The translations under genes were made by a program, and so were the position numbers. From positions 3,596,001-3,660,000 of the forward strand of contig NZ_LR882982.1 in assembly GCF_904831005.1 (NCBI RefSeq): 64,000 nucleotides of DNA. The letters run 5' to 3'. Positions 9,889 through 16,774 of the stretch are shown here, piece by piece. The notes below the pieces were generated by a model. That model was not told the origin of the DNA, ran no database searches, and was given only the letters and a program-made list of their open reading frames with translations. This DNA comes from Microbacterium hydrocarbonoxydans (GTDB taxonomy: Bacteria > Actinomycetota > Actinomycetes > Actinomycetales > Microbacteriaceae). Each line of letters opens with the position of its first letter. Position 1 is the stretch's first letter.

Positions 9889-10103
9889 CTCTCCCCAGCC
9901 CTCTCGCTCTCGACGATCGCCTGGAGTGCGTCTCTAAGCTCGATGCGCGCCTCGTCCGGGCTGATCTCTCGGGTAAGTATTCGTTTCGCGCGGTCCAGCG
10001 TCTCCGCGTCCAACTGCTGCCCCTCGAGCTGATGCCCCTTCTCAATCATGGCGACGGCTCGTTCGACCTCGGCTGGAGTGAGCGGCTTCAGATGCCTATC
10101 CAT
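9885..10103 (-). CDS. VbhA-like antitoxin-type small protein
   Basis: A 72-residue protein whose sequence (ALTP-like start, GHQLEGQQLDAETLDRAKRIL, then EISPDEARIELRDAL) matches the helical fold of VbhA-type antitoxins, which bind and inhibit Fic AMP-transferase toxins. GAGGAG directly before the ATG at 10103 decides the start. No Fic protein (HPFxxGNGR motif) is present in this window, so it is an orphan, or acts in another role. It converges on the DUF2384-like gene and the two 3' ends overlap by four bases. Confidence 0.6.
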   Translation of the reverse strand: MDRHLKPLTPAEVERAVAMIEKGHQLEGQQLDAETLDRAKRILTREISPDEARIELRDALQAIVESERAGES

Positions 10104-10264
10104 AGTTCTCCTCAAGTCACCAAGGCCTGGGCGACTGGTGCCAGGTGGGCCCTGGACTCACTTTAGTTATCGATGGTCGTCCAGCGAGAGCGATGTGTAC
10201 AACGCATCAACTGCTGGGCATCGGCCTCCAACTGGGTGCCACGAACGGGGAACTCGAGATGCGA

Positions 10265-10300
10265 ACGGGAGGCGCGCCCGCATATGTCCGCGCCTCCCGT
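10265..10300 (-). terminator. Hairpin downstream of the mobilisation gene
   Basis: A perfect 12-bp stem (10265-10276 with 10289-10300) and a 12-nt loop stand ten bases after the minus-strand mob gene ends, as expected for a terminator. The rest of 10104-10309 shows no gene. Confidence 0.6.
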
Positions 10301-10309
10301 CCTGGGATT

Positions 10310-11443
10310 TCAACGTTCGATCTCGTCCTGCTGCTTGGCGGGTGCCGCTGTCGTCGCGGTGACCTTGTGCTTGAGCTCCGCGCGCATCTTGATTAGATCC
10401 ACATCGAATCGCTTTCGTACCGGCACTCCATTGATCGAAGTCTTGTCCAGCCAGAGGTCGAAGTATGCGGGGACCGACTCGAGGCGCTGGTTGACTCTCC
10501 GCAGCCGATCTCGTTCCAGTTCAATCTCTTCGCGTGCGCGCTCTGCTGCTAGGCCTGCACTGTGGGCTCGCCGCCGAGCTTCTTCCGCACGCTCCGCTGC
10601 ATGCTCTGCGATCACACGCGCTGCGTCCAGTTCACGTTCACGCCCTTCCAAGAGTGTTTCCCGATCCTCGAGGTCCGCGGAGCGGCGAGCCAATTGACTG
10701 CTTCTGTGTCTACTGACTTCGAGATCCTCGGCGACCGCACTTGTTGCATCGCGGAGCCAATCCGCTTTCGACTGGAACTCACGACTACTGAGGTGCTCCC
10801 GCGATCTTTCAGTAACGCGATACTCAACGTCATACCCCGCCGCCGCGACTGCTTCACGGAGCTCCTGATGCTGACGCTTGAGGTCTGCAGGCCCTTTGAA
10901 AAAGTCCTTCTGCGACAGCCGACCATCTTGGGTTACGGGGGATATCAAGAGTTGCAGCTGGGGGTTGTACTCGTCGAGGTGCACCGAGAGCCCAACGATG
11001 TTCTCCTCGCTGAACTCGCTGCGCGCCCATTCCAATGCGGCGTTCGTGTAGTTGAACGCCTCCCGGTTCATTCCAGCTTCCCTCCAGTCGGGATTGTGAT
11101 CCACGAACCACTTTGGGTCGAGTTGAAGAATCACCCCGCGGATGAGGACAGCGTCTTTCCGAAGTGCTCTTCCGACCGTACCGAGGCGCCGCTGAAGGTA
11201 GTCGTCGAACTCGTCGCTTGGTGGCCGGCCGTCGACTGAGGTGAGGCGCCTGTAACCGCCTTTCCCGTCGTTGACCAATGTGACGTTGAGCTTGGTTCGC
11301 TCCGGAACGACGTTCCGGTTCGCCTGGGGGAATGTGAACCCAGCAGCCTGATCGGCGTCCCTTGCGATGTGTCTGAAAAACGCCTTCGCGTGTCCTCCGC
11401 GTCCCACCTTGTGCGACGCGTCGAAGGTCATCGTGTAACTCAT
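10310..11443 (-). CDS. MobV/Pre-like mobilisation protein
   Basis: A 377-residue protein resembling plasmid recombination/mobilisation (Pre/Mob, MobV) relaxases, which nick oriT to start plasmid transfer. The N-terminal region has ERTKLN, an EALEWA-type helix and a family-like core at residues 155-170, HLDEYNPQLQLLISP, followed by GRLSQKDFF. In typical MobV relaxases the HxDE is followed by PHxH. Here it is PQLQ, so two metal-binding histidines appear replaced and catalysis is in doubt. Residues 230-330 form a long charged coiled coil, also typical of MobV. GAGAGGAG precedes the ATG at 11443. The gene is downstream of rep on the same strand. Confidence 0.75.
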   Translation of the reverse strand: MSYTMTFDASHKVGRGGHAKAFFRHIARDADQAAGFTFPQANRNVVPERTKLNVTLVNDGKGGYRRLTSVDGRPPSDEFDDYLQRRLGTVGRALRKDAVLIRGVILQLDPKWFVDHNPDWREAGMNREAFNYTNAALEWARSEFSEENIVGLSVHLDEYNPQLQLLISPVTQDGRLSQKDFFKGPADLKRQHQELREAVAAAGYDVEYRVTERSREHLSSREFQSKADWLRDATSAVAEDLEVSRHRSSQLARRSADLEDRETLLEGRERELDAARVIAEHAAERAEEARRRAHSAGLAAERAREEIELERDRLRRVNQRLESVPAYFDLWLDKTSINGVPVRKRFDVDLIKMRAELKHKVTATTAAPAKQQDEIER

Positions 11444-11465
11444 GCTTCGCTCCTCTCGACCACTT

Positions 11466-11584
11466 CCGTGGCCTGTTCCGTCCTCGACGCAACAGGCCAC
11501 GGAGCCTCCGGCGGCTCTCCCGAGGGGCTTCTGCTGTCGCTCATCCGAACACCACCCCTGTGCTTCCTTCGGTGGGTGATGTTC
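11466..11584. other. Inverted repeats upstream of mob, candidate oriT or rep terminator
   Basis: The 271-base gap between rep and mob holds two inverted repeats. One is a perfect 12-bp pair, CCGTGGCCTGTT at 11466-11477 with 11491-11502. The other is an 11-bp pair with one mismatch at 11547-11557 and 11574-11584. MobV origins of transfer are inverted repeats just upstream of the mob gene, so position fits. The first could equally terminate rep. No nick site can be assigned. Confidence 0.4.
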
Positions 11585-11714
11585 TCCTTCGCGTCAGAAG
11601 AAGGTGTAGCCCCATACACTTCCGAACCCGCTCCGCTCGTCAGAAGGTCCTGGTGCCCTCCGGGGGCCGCTGCGCGGGCAGCTCCAATACGCCAGCGGGC
11701 TGAAACCGCGACGC

Positions 11715-13583
11715 TCACTGCGGACGCCCCGTCGACAGAGCAACTGCTCGCCCGCGTTCGATTCGCGTCTCGTCAGAAACCACGATGCAATCGGTCGCAT
11801 GGTGGATGTCTGAACCTTCCGGACACCCCGAACCACACGAACACCTCGCCGCACGTCGAGCGCTGTCTGCGAGCTCGCGCTTCTGCTCCTCTAGGAGTTC
11901 AATCTCCCGCTGGAGCTCCGCGGCGCGGTCCGCGGCCGCGGCCTGCTCAGGATCGAGCATCTCGATGGAAGCCAGCAACTCACCGACCACCTCAGCCCTG
12001 CCGCGAGCTGGGTTCGCGCGAAGCTTGCCATGCTGCTCCAACATCGGGCGCAGCAAGACATCGCCAATCTGGTGCGTGGCCGCTTCACGTTCCGCGGCAT
12101 CTTCGATCGAGTCGATCGCGGAAGAGATCTTTCGCATGCTGGCCTTCATGCGAGCGACGGTCTGGTAGGCGAGGAAGTCGTCCGTGTCGCTCACGAACCC
12201 TCGGTTCAGCAGCATCTCGATGCTGTCGACCGTCACCTCGAAGACAACAGGGAAGCGACCCCATGACTGGTTGCGATCCTCTGCGTGATGGCGCTTCCCG
12301 CTCTTGTCGGTGTACTCGCCAGCCAGGCCGTCGAGGAACTCTGCATAGGGGGTCGTCTTGGTGATGATGTTGACGGTGTGAACGAGGCGGGTTGTGCCGT
12401 ACTTGATGTTCACGTCACTCGCACTGGGATGGTCGTCGAACACTTGCCAGACACTGGAGCGACCGCCCAATGCCTCCATGAGGTCGAGCGCGTTGTAGTC
12501 ATCCCAGATGATCACCGGTTGACCTCTGTAGTTTTGCAGCGGAGCGCGAGGGTCCGTCGCGACGTGATAGCACTCATCCGCATCCAGATCTCTGAAGAGG
12601 GAGCGGGCGAACAACTTGGCGAGGGTGGTCTTTCCCGTCCGCCCTTTTCGGAGTTCACACGCTTTACTGCCCATGAAGTAGCTCGTGCGATGCCGCGGAG
12701 CCGGTTGGTGAAGCCGCCAGTCTTGCCGAAGCTTCTGCAGATGCGTGAGGTCCGACACGTACACCTCCGGCTCGTTTTCGCGGACCCACTTCAACGAGAC
12801 TTCTCCGCGCATGATTCTCATGCGTACTTCGTCCCTCTTGCGAGTCGCCGATGAGCCGCCGCGAACGCCCTTCCTTCGCGAGGCGACGTGCTGGTCAAGC
12901 TCCGAGCTGAAGTCGAAGTTTGCGATAACGATCGAACGGTCGTACTGGTGCTTGCTGGCCTGCTTGCGACCCTCATGGGTGAGATACTCACCAAAATCAA
13001 AGAAGGCCTTTTCGCGTGCTCCGTTGCCGCGGTACTCGCCCTCTTCGCTCGGGATCTTGACTCGAGCAGACGGGATCATCAACCAGTTAGAGATCTGACG
13101 GATCGTGTAGTTGTCGTCACACTGCAGCACCACGTGAACATGTCGAGGCTTCAAGTCGCCCACCTCAACCTGACGCCCTTTTGATCGTTGATACTCAACG
13201 TCTGCAGCATCGAACTGATCCTGGTCGTGCCAGGCGTATGCCCACCGCTTGATCGATGCCCGATGGAGGCCGCGCTCGAGTTGAGCTTGATTCACCATGA
13301 CCTCACCGGTCTCTGCATGGTGCGAGTACTGCATGACAGAGAAGACTCGAGCACTGCGTGTAGCGCGCTTCTTCTGATGGTCCGATTCCGAGGACTTTGA
13401 GCGCTCAAAGAAGTCGCGAGCGGCGTCGGGGTTCTCAGCCTCAGTAACCTCACAAACCTCAGTAGCGGGCGGGGGGCACCCAAGGAGGCCCCCCGCCCTG
13501 GTCTCGCGGGTTTCAAGCGTCCCAACCTCACAAACCTCAGAAGATTGGATCTCCCGGGAGTGAGGCGTCACGTCGGCGATCAT
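11715..13583 (-). CDS. HUH-endonuclease/SF3-like helicase Rep protein
   Basis: A 622-residue replication initiator. Residues 78-220 form an HUH nickase: a strand with ARVFSVMQYSH, the metal-binding pair His148-V-His150 in RHVHVVL, and a single Tyr200 in FGEYLTHE. A central ATPase follows with Walker A GRTGKTT at 314-320, Walker B VIIWDDY at 357-363, and a TVNIITKTTP strand where SF3 motif C would be. This HUH plus SF3 order is that of CRESS-type Reps (geminivirus-like and pCRESS plasmid proteins). The C-terminal 200 residues add a coiled coil and a CSCGSGC cluster not usual there. The ATG overlaps the stop of the upstream HTH gene. No start codon lies between residue 1 and the nickase domain, so the low-complexity N-terminus is retained. 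Confidence 0.82.
   Translation of the reverse strand: MIADVTPHSREIQSSEVCEVGTLETRETRAGGLLGCPPPATEVCEVTEAENPDAARDFFERSKSSESDHQKKRATRSARVFSVMQYSHHAETGEVMVNQAQLERGLHRASIKRWAYAWHDQDQFDAADVEYQRSKGRQVEVGDLKPRHVHVVLQCDDNYTIRQISNWLMIPSARVKIPSEEGEYRGNGAREKAFFDFGEYLTHEGRKQASKHQYDRSIVIANFDFSSELDQHVASRRKGVRGGSSATRKRDEVRMRIMRGEVSLKWVRENEPEVYVSDLTHLQKLRQDWRLHQPAPRHRTSYFMGSKACELRKGRTGKTTLAKLFARSLFRDLDADECYHVATDPRAPLQNYRGQPVIIWDDYNALDLMEALGGRSSVWQVFDDHPSASDVNIKYGTTRLVHTVNIITKTTPYAEFLDGLAGEYTDKSGKRHHAEDRNQSWGRFPVVFEVTVDSIEMLLNRGFVSDTDDFLAYQTVARMKASMRKISSAIDSIEDAAEREAATHQIGDVLLRPMLEQHGKLRANPARGRAEVVGELLASIEMLDPEQAAAADRAAELQREIELLEEQKRELADSARRAARCSCGSGCPEGSDIHHATDCIVVSDETRIERGRAVALSTGRPQ
13446..13540. other. Candidate rolling-circle origin inside the 5' end of rep
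   Basis: A perfect 11-bp stem (13467-13477 with 13488-13498) with a 10-nt loop is bracketed by two identical 17-bp direct repeats, AACCTCACAAACCTCAG, at 13446-13462 and 13524-13540. Each repeat itself holds ACCTCA twice. Stem-loop plus flanking iterons is the layout of origins nicked by HUH Reps. The repeats encode the EVCEV peptides seen twice at the start of Rep, so DNA function may dictate the protein sequence there. Confidence 0.6.
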
Positions 13584-13885
13584 GCGGCGGCGCCTAGGAC
13601 CAAGGCGAGGCGCTCGCGCTGCTCTGGAGTAAGCCGAGGTGCAGCGGCGACGACTCGGGCCACAGCGTCATCAACAGCGCGCTCTAGCGTTGGACGTCCC
13701 ACAGAAGGGGAGCTCAGTGCAACAAGGTGTTCGGGGCGAATGAACACCCGACGCCCAACACGTTCAGCGGGAAGTAGCCCATCGGCGACGCGCTTTCGCA
13801 GCGTCGAATACCCGATGCGCGAGTCTCGAGCAGCTTCTCGGAGGGTAAGTCGTGTGGTTGGCTGGGGACTGGTGAGAGCAGGCAA
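13580..13885 (-). CDS. Small helix-turn-helix protein (excisionase/regulator-like)
   Basis: About 101 residues with an excisionase-type winged helix: RLTLREAARDSRIGYSTLRKRVADGLLPAERVGRRVFIR, followed by a helical tail. The open frame extends further upstream to 13966, but AGAGGAG five bases before a TTG at 13885 gives the best start, making the HTH begin near residue 13. Its stop overlaps the rep start as ATGA, so it probably controls rep by transcription and coupling. It could also serve as recombination directionality factor for the integrase. Which role applies cannot be told from the sequence. Confidence 0.65.
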   Translation of the reverse strand: MPALTSPQPTTRLTLREAARDSRIGYSTLRKRVADGLLPAERVGRRVFIRPEHLVALSSPSVGRPTLERAVDDAVARVVAAAPRLTPEQRERLALVLGAAA

Positions 13886-14086
13886 GCCCACTCCTCTCGA
13901 AAGAGAAGGAGCACCTGCATGTCTCGCGGGCACCTGCCAGTGTCGTTCCCGCCAGGATCGCGTCATCGCAATCCGTTGTTCACCAGCGGCTACCCGCCGG
14001 GCTCGTCATGTGCTGGTGATCACACTCGCCCGTGGTTTCGGAATCGTAAGCGACAGGCAGGATCCGACCCTGTGGTCCCATCGGGT

Positions 14087-14168
14087 GCGGCCCGCGTTTG
14101 CGAGCCGCAGTAAATGTAGCAGTTGTGAGCGCAGATAGGCAAAGAATTGCTCATGTATGAGCAATTCT
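14087..14168. other. Noncoding gap with a GC hairpin and a 28-bp palindrome
   Basis: The 13886-14244 gap has no convincing gene. It contains a hairpin at 14087-14108 (one mismatch) and then a perfect inverted repeat with 13-bp arms, AAGAATTGCTCAT at 14141-14153 and its complement at 14156-14168, separated by two bases. Such a tight palindrome suits a dimeric-protein operator better than a terminator. It lies upstream of the HTH-rep unit and downstream of the membrane-protein gene. Confidence 0.55.
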
Positions 14169-14244
14169 TCGAGACCCGAGTCGGGGTTCGTCGGTCACTC
14201 TAGCCGCGACCGGACGCCCGATCTCTGTGCTGCGTCAACATGAC

Positions 14245-14754
14245 TTACTTCTTTTTCTTGCGCCGCCGGCGAGCACGAGGGGTCAGCTTCGTGCGGTTGG
14301 GGAACAAGTTGCGCGCGACGATCGCCACGATGCCGATTACTTCAACCACCGAGGCAGACAACCAGGCGATGAGGACCGTATCAGAGGGTTTGGCACCGGG
14401 GGCGAGCACGTAGTATGCGAGAAAAGCATCCGCAACCAAGAGCTGAAGAATGACCGCGGCGATCGCCACCCAGGCGAGCAACCTCTTCAGTCCGACGTCT
14501 TGCTCGCGAGCTCGAAGCTTCAAGGTGGCTTTACGTGCCGCACGCTCTGCTGGTTCCAGGTCGACAGTTGCACGCGGCTTTCGACGCCAGCGATGCTGCA
14601 GGCTCTTCAGCGGCTTGGCGTCCTGCGCCTCTGCGGCTTGTTCGAAGGCATCCTTGTCTGCGTCACCCTCGAGCTCTTCTTCGGATTCGGAGTCGGCATC
14701 CGTTTCCACGCTGTCTCGCAATGCGTCAACGTCGATAGTCGCTTTAGGGGTCAC
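14245..14754 (-). CDS. Two-helix membrane protein with acidic N-terminus
   Basis: A 169-residue protein of no recognised family. Residues 10-45 are strongly acidic (ETDADSESEEELEGDAD), then a basic stretch, then two predicted membrane helices, LLAWVAIAAVILQLLVADAFLA-like near 90-115 and IAWLSASVVEVIGIVAIV near 128-148, and a very basic tail ending in lysines. The start overlaps the stop of the ImmA/IrrE gene (ATGA type), so it is the last gene of a three-gene operon. Membrane anchoring of a partner, or a membrane-acting effector released by the peptidase, is possible but speculative. Confidence 0.7.
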   Translation of the reverse strand: MTPKATIDVDALRDSVETDADSESEEELEGDADKDAFEQAAEAQDAKPLKSLQHRWRRKPRATVDLEPAERAARKATLKLRAREQDVGLKRLLAWVAIAAVILQLLVADAFLAYYVLAPGAKPSDTVLIAWLSASVVEVIGIVAIVARNLFPNRTKLTPRARRRRKKKK

Positions 14755-15308
14755 GCCAACCCCAGAGTTCCAAGGCGAACATTGACTGCCGCCTGCGACA
14801 CTCCGAAGACGCGGGCAAGGTGGGCCGCGCTTTCTCCTTGAGCCCAGATGGCTCGGACAGCGGCCGCTGGCATTAGCAGTTCAGCGGCGAACTGGTTAGC
14901 CCAGACTTCCTCTGGGTTCTTTCCCGTTCGGGACTCCAGATCGCGGCTGTCGACGTAACCGATCCGCTCACCCCTTGCTGCGCCTCTACGGCTCAGGTGT
15001 CCGAGTTCGTGAGCGCAAGTGAAACGCTGTCGACGCTCGGAATCGCCCACGTTCAGGTAGATGGTTGCCGACGTATCAGCTGGTTCCTTCACGAGTAGTC
15101 CAGAAACATCCTCGTCAAGCTTCGCTTCAAGGACCGTAGTTCCCATGCTCTGGGCAATCGCGACGGGGTCAACGGGAAAGTTGACCTTCCCGTCGTCATT
15201 CGCCCAGTACTTTTCCAGGACATCCAGTGCTGCCTGGCGCGGGGATCGCTTCCTTGGCGCCGCAGGGGGCTGCTCTCCCCGCGGTCTCGCGTTCGTGCTG
15301 GTAGCCAT
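14751..15308 (-). CDS. ImmA/IrrE family metallopeptidase
   Basis: A 185-residue zinc peptidase of the ImmA/IrrE (DUF955) family. HELGH at residues 100-104 gives the two zinc histidines and the catalytic glutamate, and EEVWANQFAAELLMP near 133-146 supplies the third ligand and the family signature. ImmA cleaves the ICEBs1 repressor, and IrrE cleaves the DdrO repressor after DNA damage. Here no Xre repressor is adjacent. The partners are a GHKL ATPase upstream (two bases apart) and a membrane protein downstream. A role in switching the element or the methylation module is likely but unproven. Confidence 0.9.
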   Translation of the reverse strand: MATSTNARPRGEQPPAAPRKRSPRQAALDVLEKYWANDDGKVNFPVDPVAIAQSMGTTVLEAKLDEDVSGLLVKEPADTSATIYLNVGDSERRQRFTCAHELGHLSRRGAARGERIGYVDSRDLESRTGKNPEEVWANQFAAELLMPAAAVRAIWAQGESAAHLARVFGVSQAAVNVRLGTLGLA

Positions 15309-15310
15309 CG

Positions 15311-16708
15311 TTATGACTCTACGTTCGCGGAGTGGAAGGCGTCGAACGAGAGACGGCCGATCTCTGCTGCGTTGTTCATGTCGAGCGCGGCGGCAAGTTC
15401 ATCGAAGGCCTCAAGGAAGACCGTGTACTGAATCTTCTTCCACGCGGCAGCAAGCTCCGGGTTCTCGGCTGGGTACACAGCGCCGACCAAGATTCCCTCT
15501 CGAAGCTCATCCATCGACATGGAGAACTCGACTTCGATGACCGTGTTGGCATCTACTGGCGCCGCTCCGCGGATGGCATCGAGTGTTGGTGTTGCCATGT
15601 CGTCTGTCGCGAGACGCCGCTCAGTCTTGGCCTGATTCAGAAGATTGATGACGCTGCGCGCCGAGATGATCATCTGTTCCAACACTTGGTGCCAGATCGG
15701 GCTGTCCGGGTCCACAGTGGTCTTCATCGTGTTCCACGGGATCGCACCGGCGTTCTCCGCTGTCATGTACACGAAGCCCCGGAACCGGGCGTACTGATTG
15801 TGGTACTGCGGGATTTTGTTGCGCCCAGAGCCCCACCCAGTGAGTTTCGTCTTGTCGTTCGCGAGTAGGAGCCGTCCGTTACCGAAGACAAGCCAACCAG
15901 CATCAGCCGCGGGTCGCGACTGTTCTTCAGGCTCTGCATCTTCATCAACACCAGCAGTTCCGGTGGGTGCAACACCCACCACAATCCGCACGGACAGATC
16001 GCCGGCTTTGGGCGTTTTGACCGAGAACGAGTTCACGGCAGGTCGCAGAAGCTCGCTCGTCGCGACCATCGAGTCCGCGGCGGTGAGGGGGACTCCGTTG
16101 AGCGTAATCACGAGCCCGTTGCCCATCGGCAAACGATGGCGAGACCGCAGCTCCTCCGCGAGCTCCTTCAAGAAGGACTCAGAAGCGAACGAGTCCTTCA
16201 CTCCGTCGTGCAGCCCATCTACGATGATCGTCGTCCCGGAGGCCTGTCCGGACGGGGCGTGAACAGTCATCGGGAACGACCAGTCGCTCCCGTCGCTCAG
16301 CGGCTCGGTGTTCACATCGACGGTAAAGCTGTCGTCTGCCGTGGTGGATTCCACCACGAACGATTCGCCGAGTTTGAAGAGCGCTCGTTTCATACCGACG
16401 CCGAACTGGCCGATCGATTCAGGCGAGGGGTCTACACCGTCCGGCCGCCCGATGCGGAACACGTAGTCCCGGGCCTTCTTGACGCCGATGCCAGCGCAGT
16501 TATCTTCGATTGAGAACTCGTGAGGTGTGGCGGTGATGTCGACGCGAAGGTTTTGGAATTCCTCGTCAGGGCGGAGGATCTTCGCGCTGTCGACGGAGTT
16601 GTCGACCAGATCGAGAATTGCGGCAGTGATCGAGATGTCCTTAGTCAGGATCTCCAAGAAGAACCGCTTTGTCGGGCTGCCGTCGATCATCTCGGTCGCG
16701 TCTGCCAT
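15311..16708 (-). CDS. GHKL (MORC/HSP90-like) ATPase
   Basis: A 465-residue ATPase with a Bergerat fold. The N box is ILDLVDNSVDSA (Asn37), the G1 box EDNCAGIG at 68-75, and the lid/G2 region GQFGVGMKRA at 100-109. A second S5-like domain follows (GRLLLANDKTKLTGWG, then a HNQYARFRGFVYM strand). These are the marks of HSP90/MutL/MORC-type dimerising clamps. Prokaryotic MORC-like ATPases are often found with DNA methyltransferases and in conflict systems. It is divergent from the methyltransferase, with a 66-base shared control region, and leads the operon with immA and the membrane gene. AAGGGGG precedes the ATG. Confidence 0.85.
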   Translation of the reverse strand: MADATEMIDGSPTKRFFLEILTKDISITAAILDLVDNSVDSAKILRPDEEFQNLRVDITATPHEFSIEDNCAGIGVKKARDYVFRIGRPDGVDPSPESIGQFGVGMKRALFKLGESFVVESTTADDSFTVDVNTEPLSDGSDWSFPMTVHAPSGQASGTTIIVDGLHDGVKDSFASESFLKELAEELRSRHRLPMGNGLVITLNGVPLTAADSMVATSELLRPAVNSFSVKTPKAGDLSVRIVVGVAPTGTAGVDEDAEPEEQSRPAADAGWLVFGNGRLLLANDKTKLTGWGSGRNKIPQYHNQYARFRGFVYMTAENAGAIPWNTMKTTVDPDSPIWHQVLEQMIISARSVINLLNQAKTERRLATDDMATPTLDAIRGAAPVDANTVIEVEFSMSMDELREGILVGAVYPAENPELAAAWKKIQYTVFLEAFDELAAALDMNNAAEIGRLSFDAFHSANVES

Positions 16709-16774
16709 GTGTCCCCCTTGATTTCCTACTTGCCTGCAAGCTTCCTGTGAGTCTAGTTGTGACTATACGAGAGA
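16709..16774. promoter_or_regulatory. Divergent control region of the GHKL operon and methyltransferase
   Basis: Sixty-six bases separate the two divergent starts. It holds the GHKL ribosome site, a short inverted repeat TAGT-TGTG-ACTA at 16754-16765, and TATA-like sequence usable as a -10 element on either strand. Overlapping promoters would let the two transcripts compete, as in controlled restriction-modification loci. No exact promoter is assigned. Confidence 0.4.

Noticed and set aside
11440..11718. A 92-codon minus-strand open frame between rep and mob
   Set aside because: It lies mostly within inverted repeats, lacks a ribosome site and has no recognisable features.
13583..13966. Longer 128-residue version of the HTH protein starting at 13966
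   Set aside because: The extra N-terminus has no family similarity, while a good ribosome site precedes the TTG at 13885.
14040..14110. tRNA-like gene in the gap after the HTH gene
   Set aside because: Some T-arm-like bases occur, but no acceptor stem or anticodon arm can be paired on either strand.
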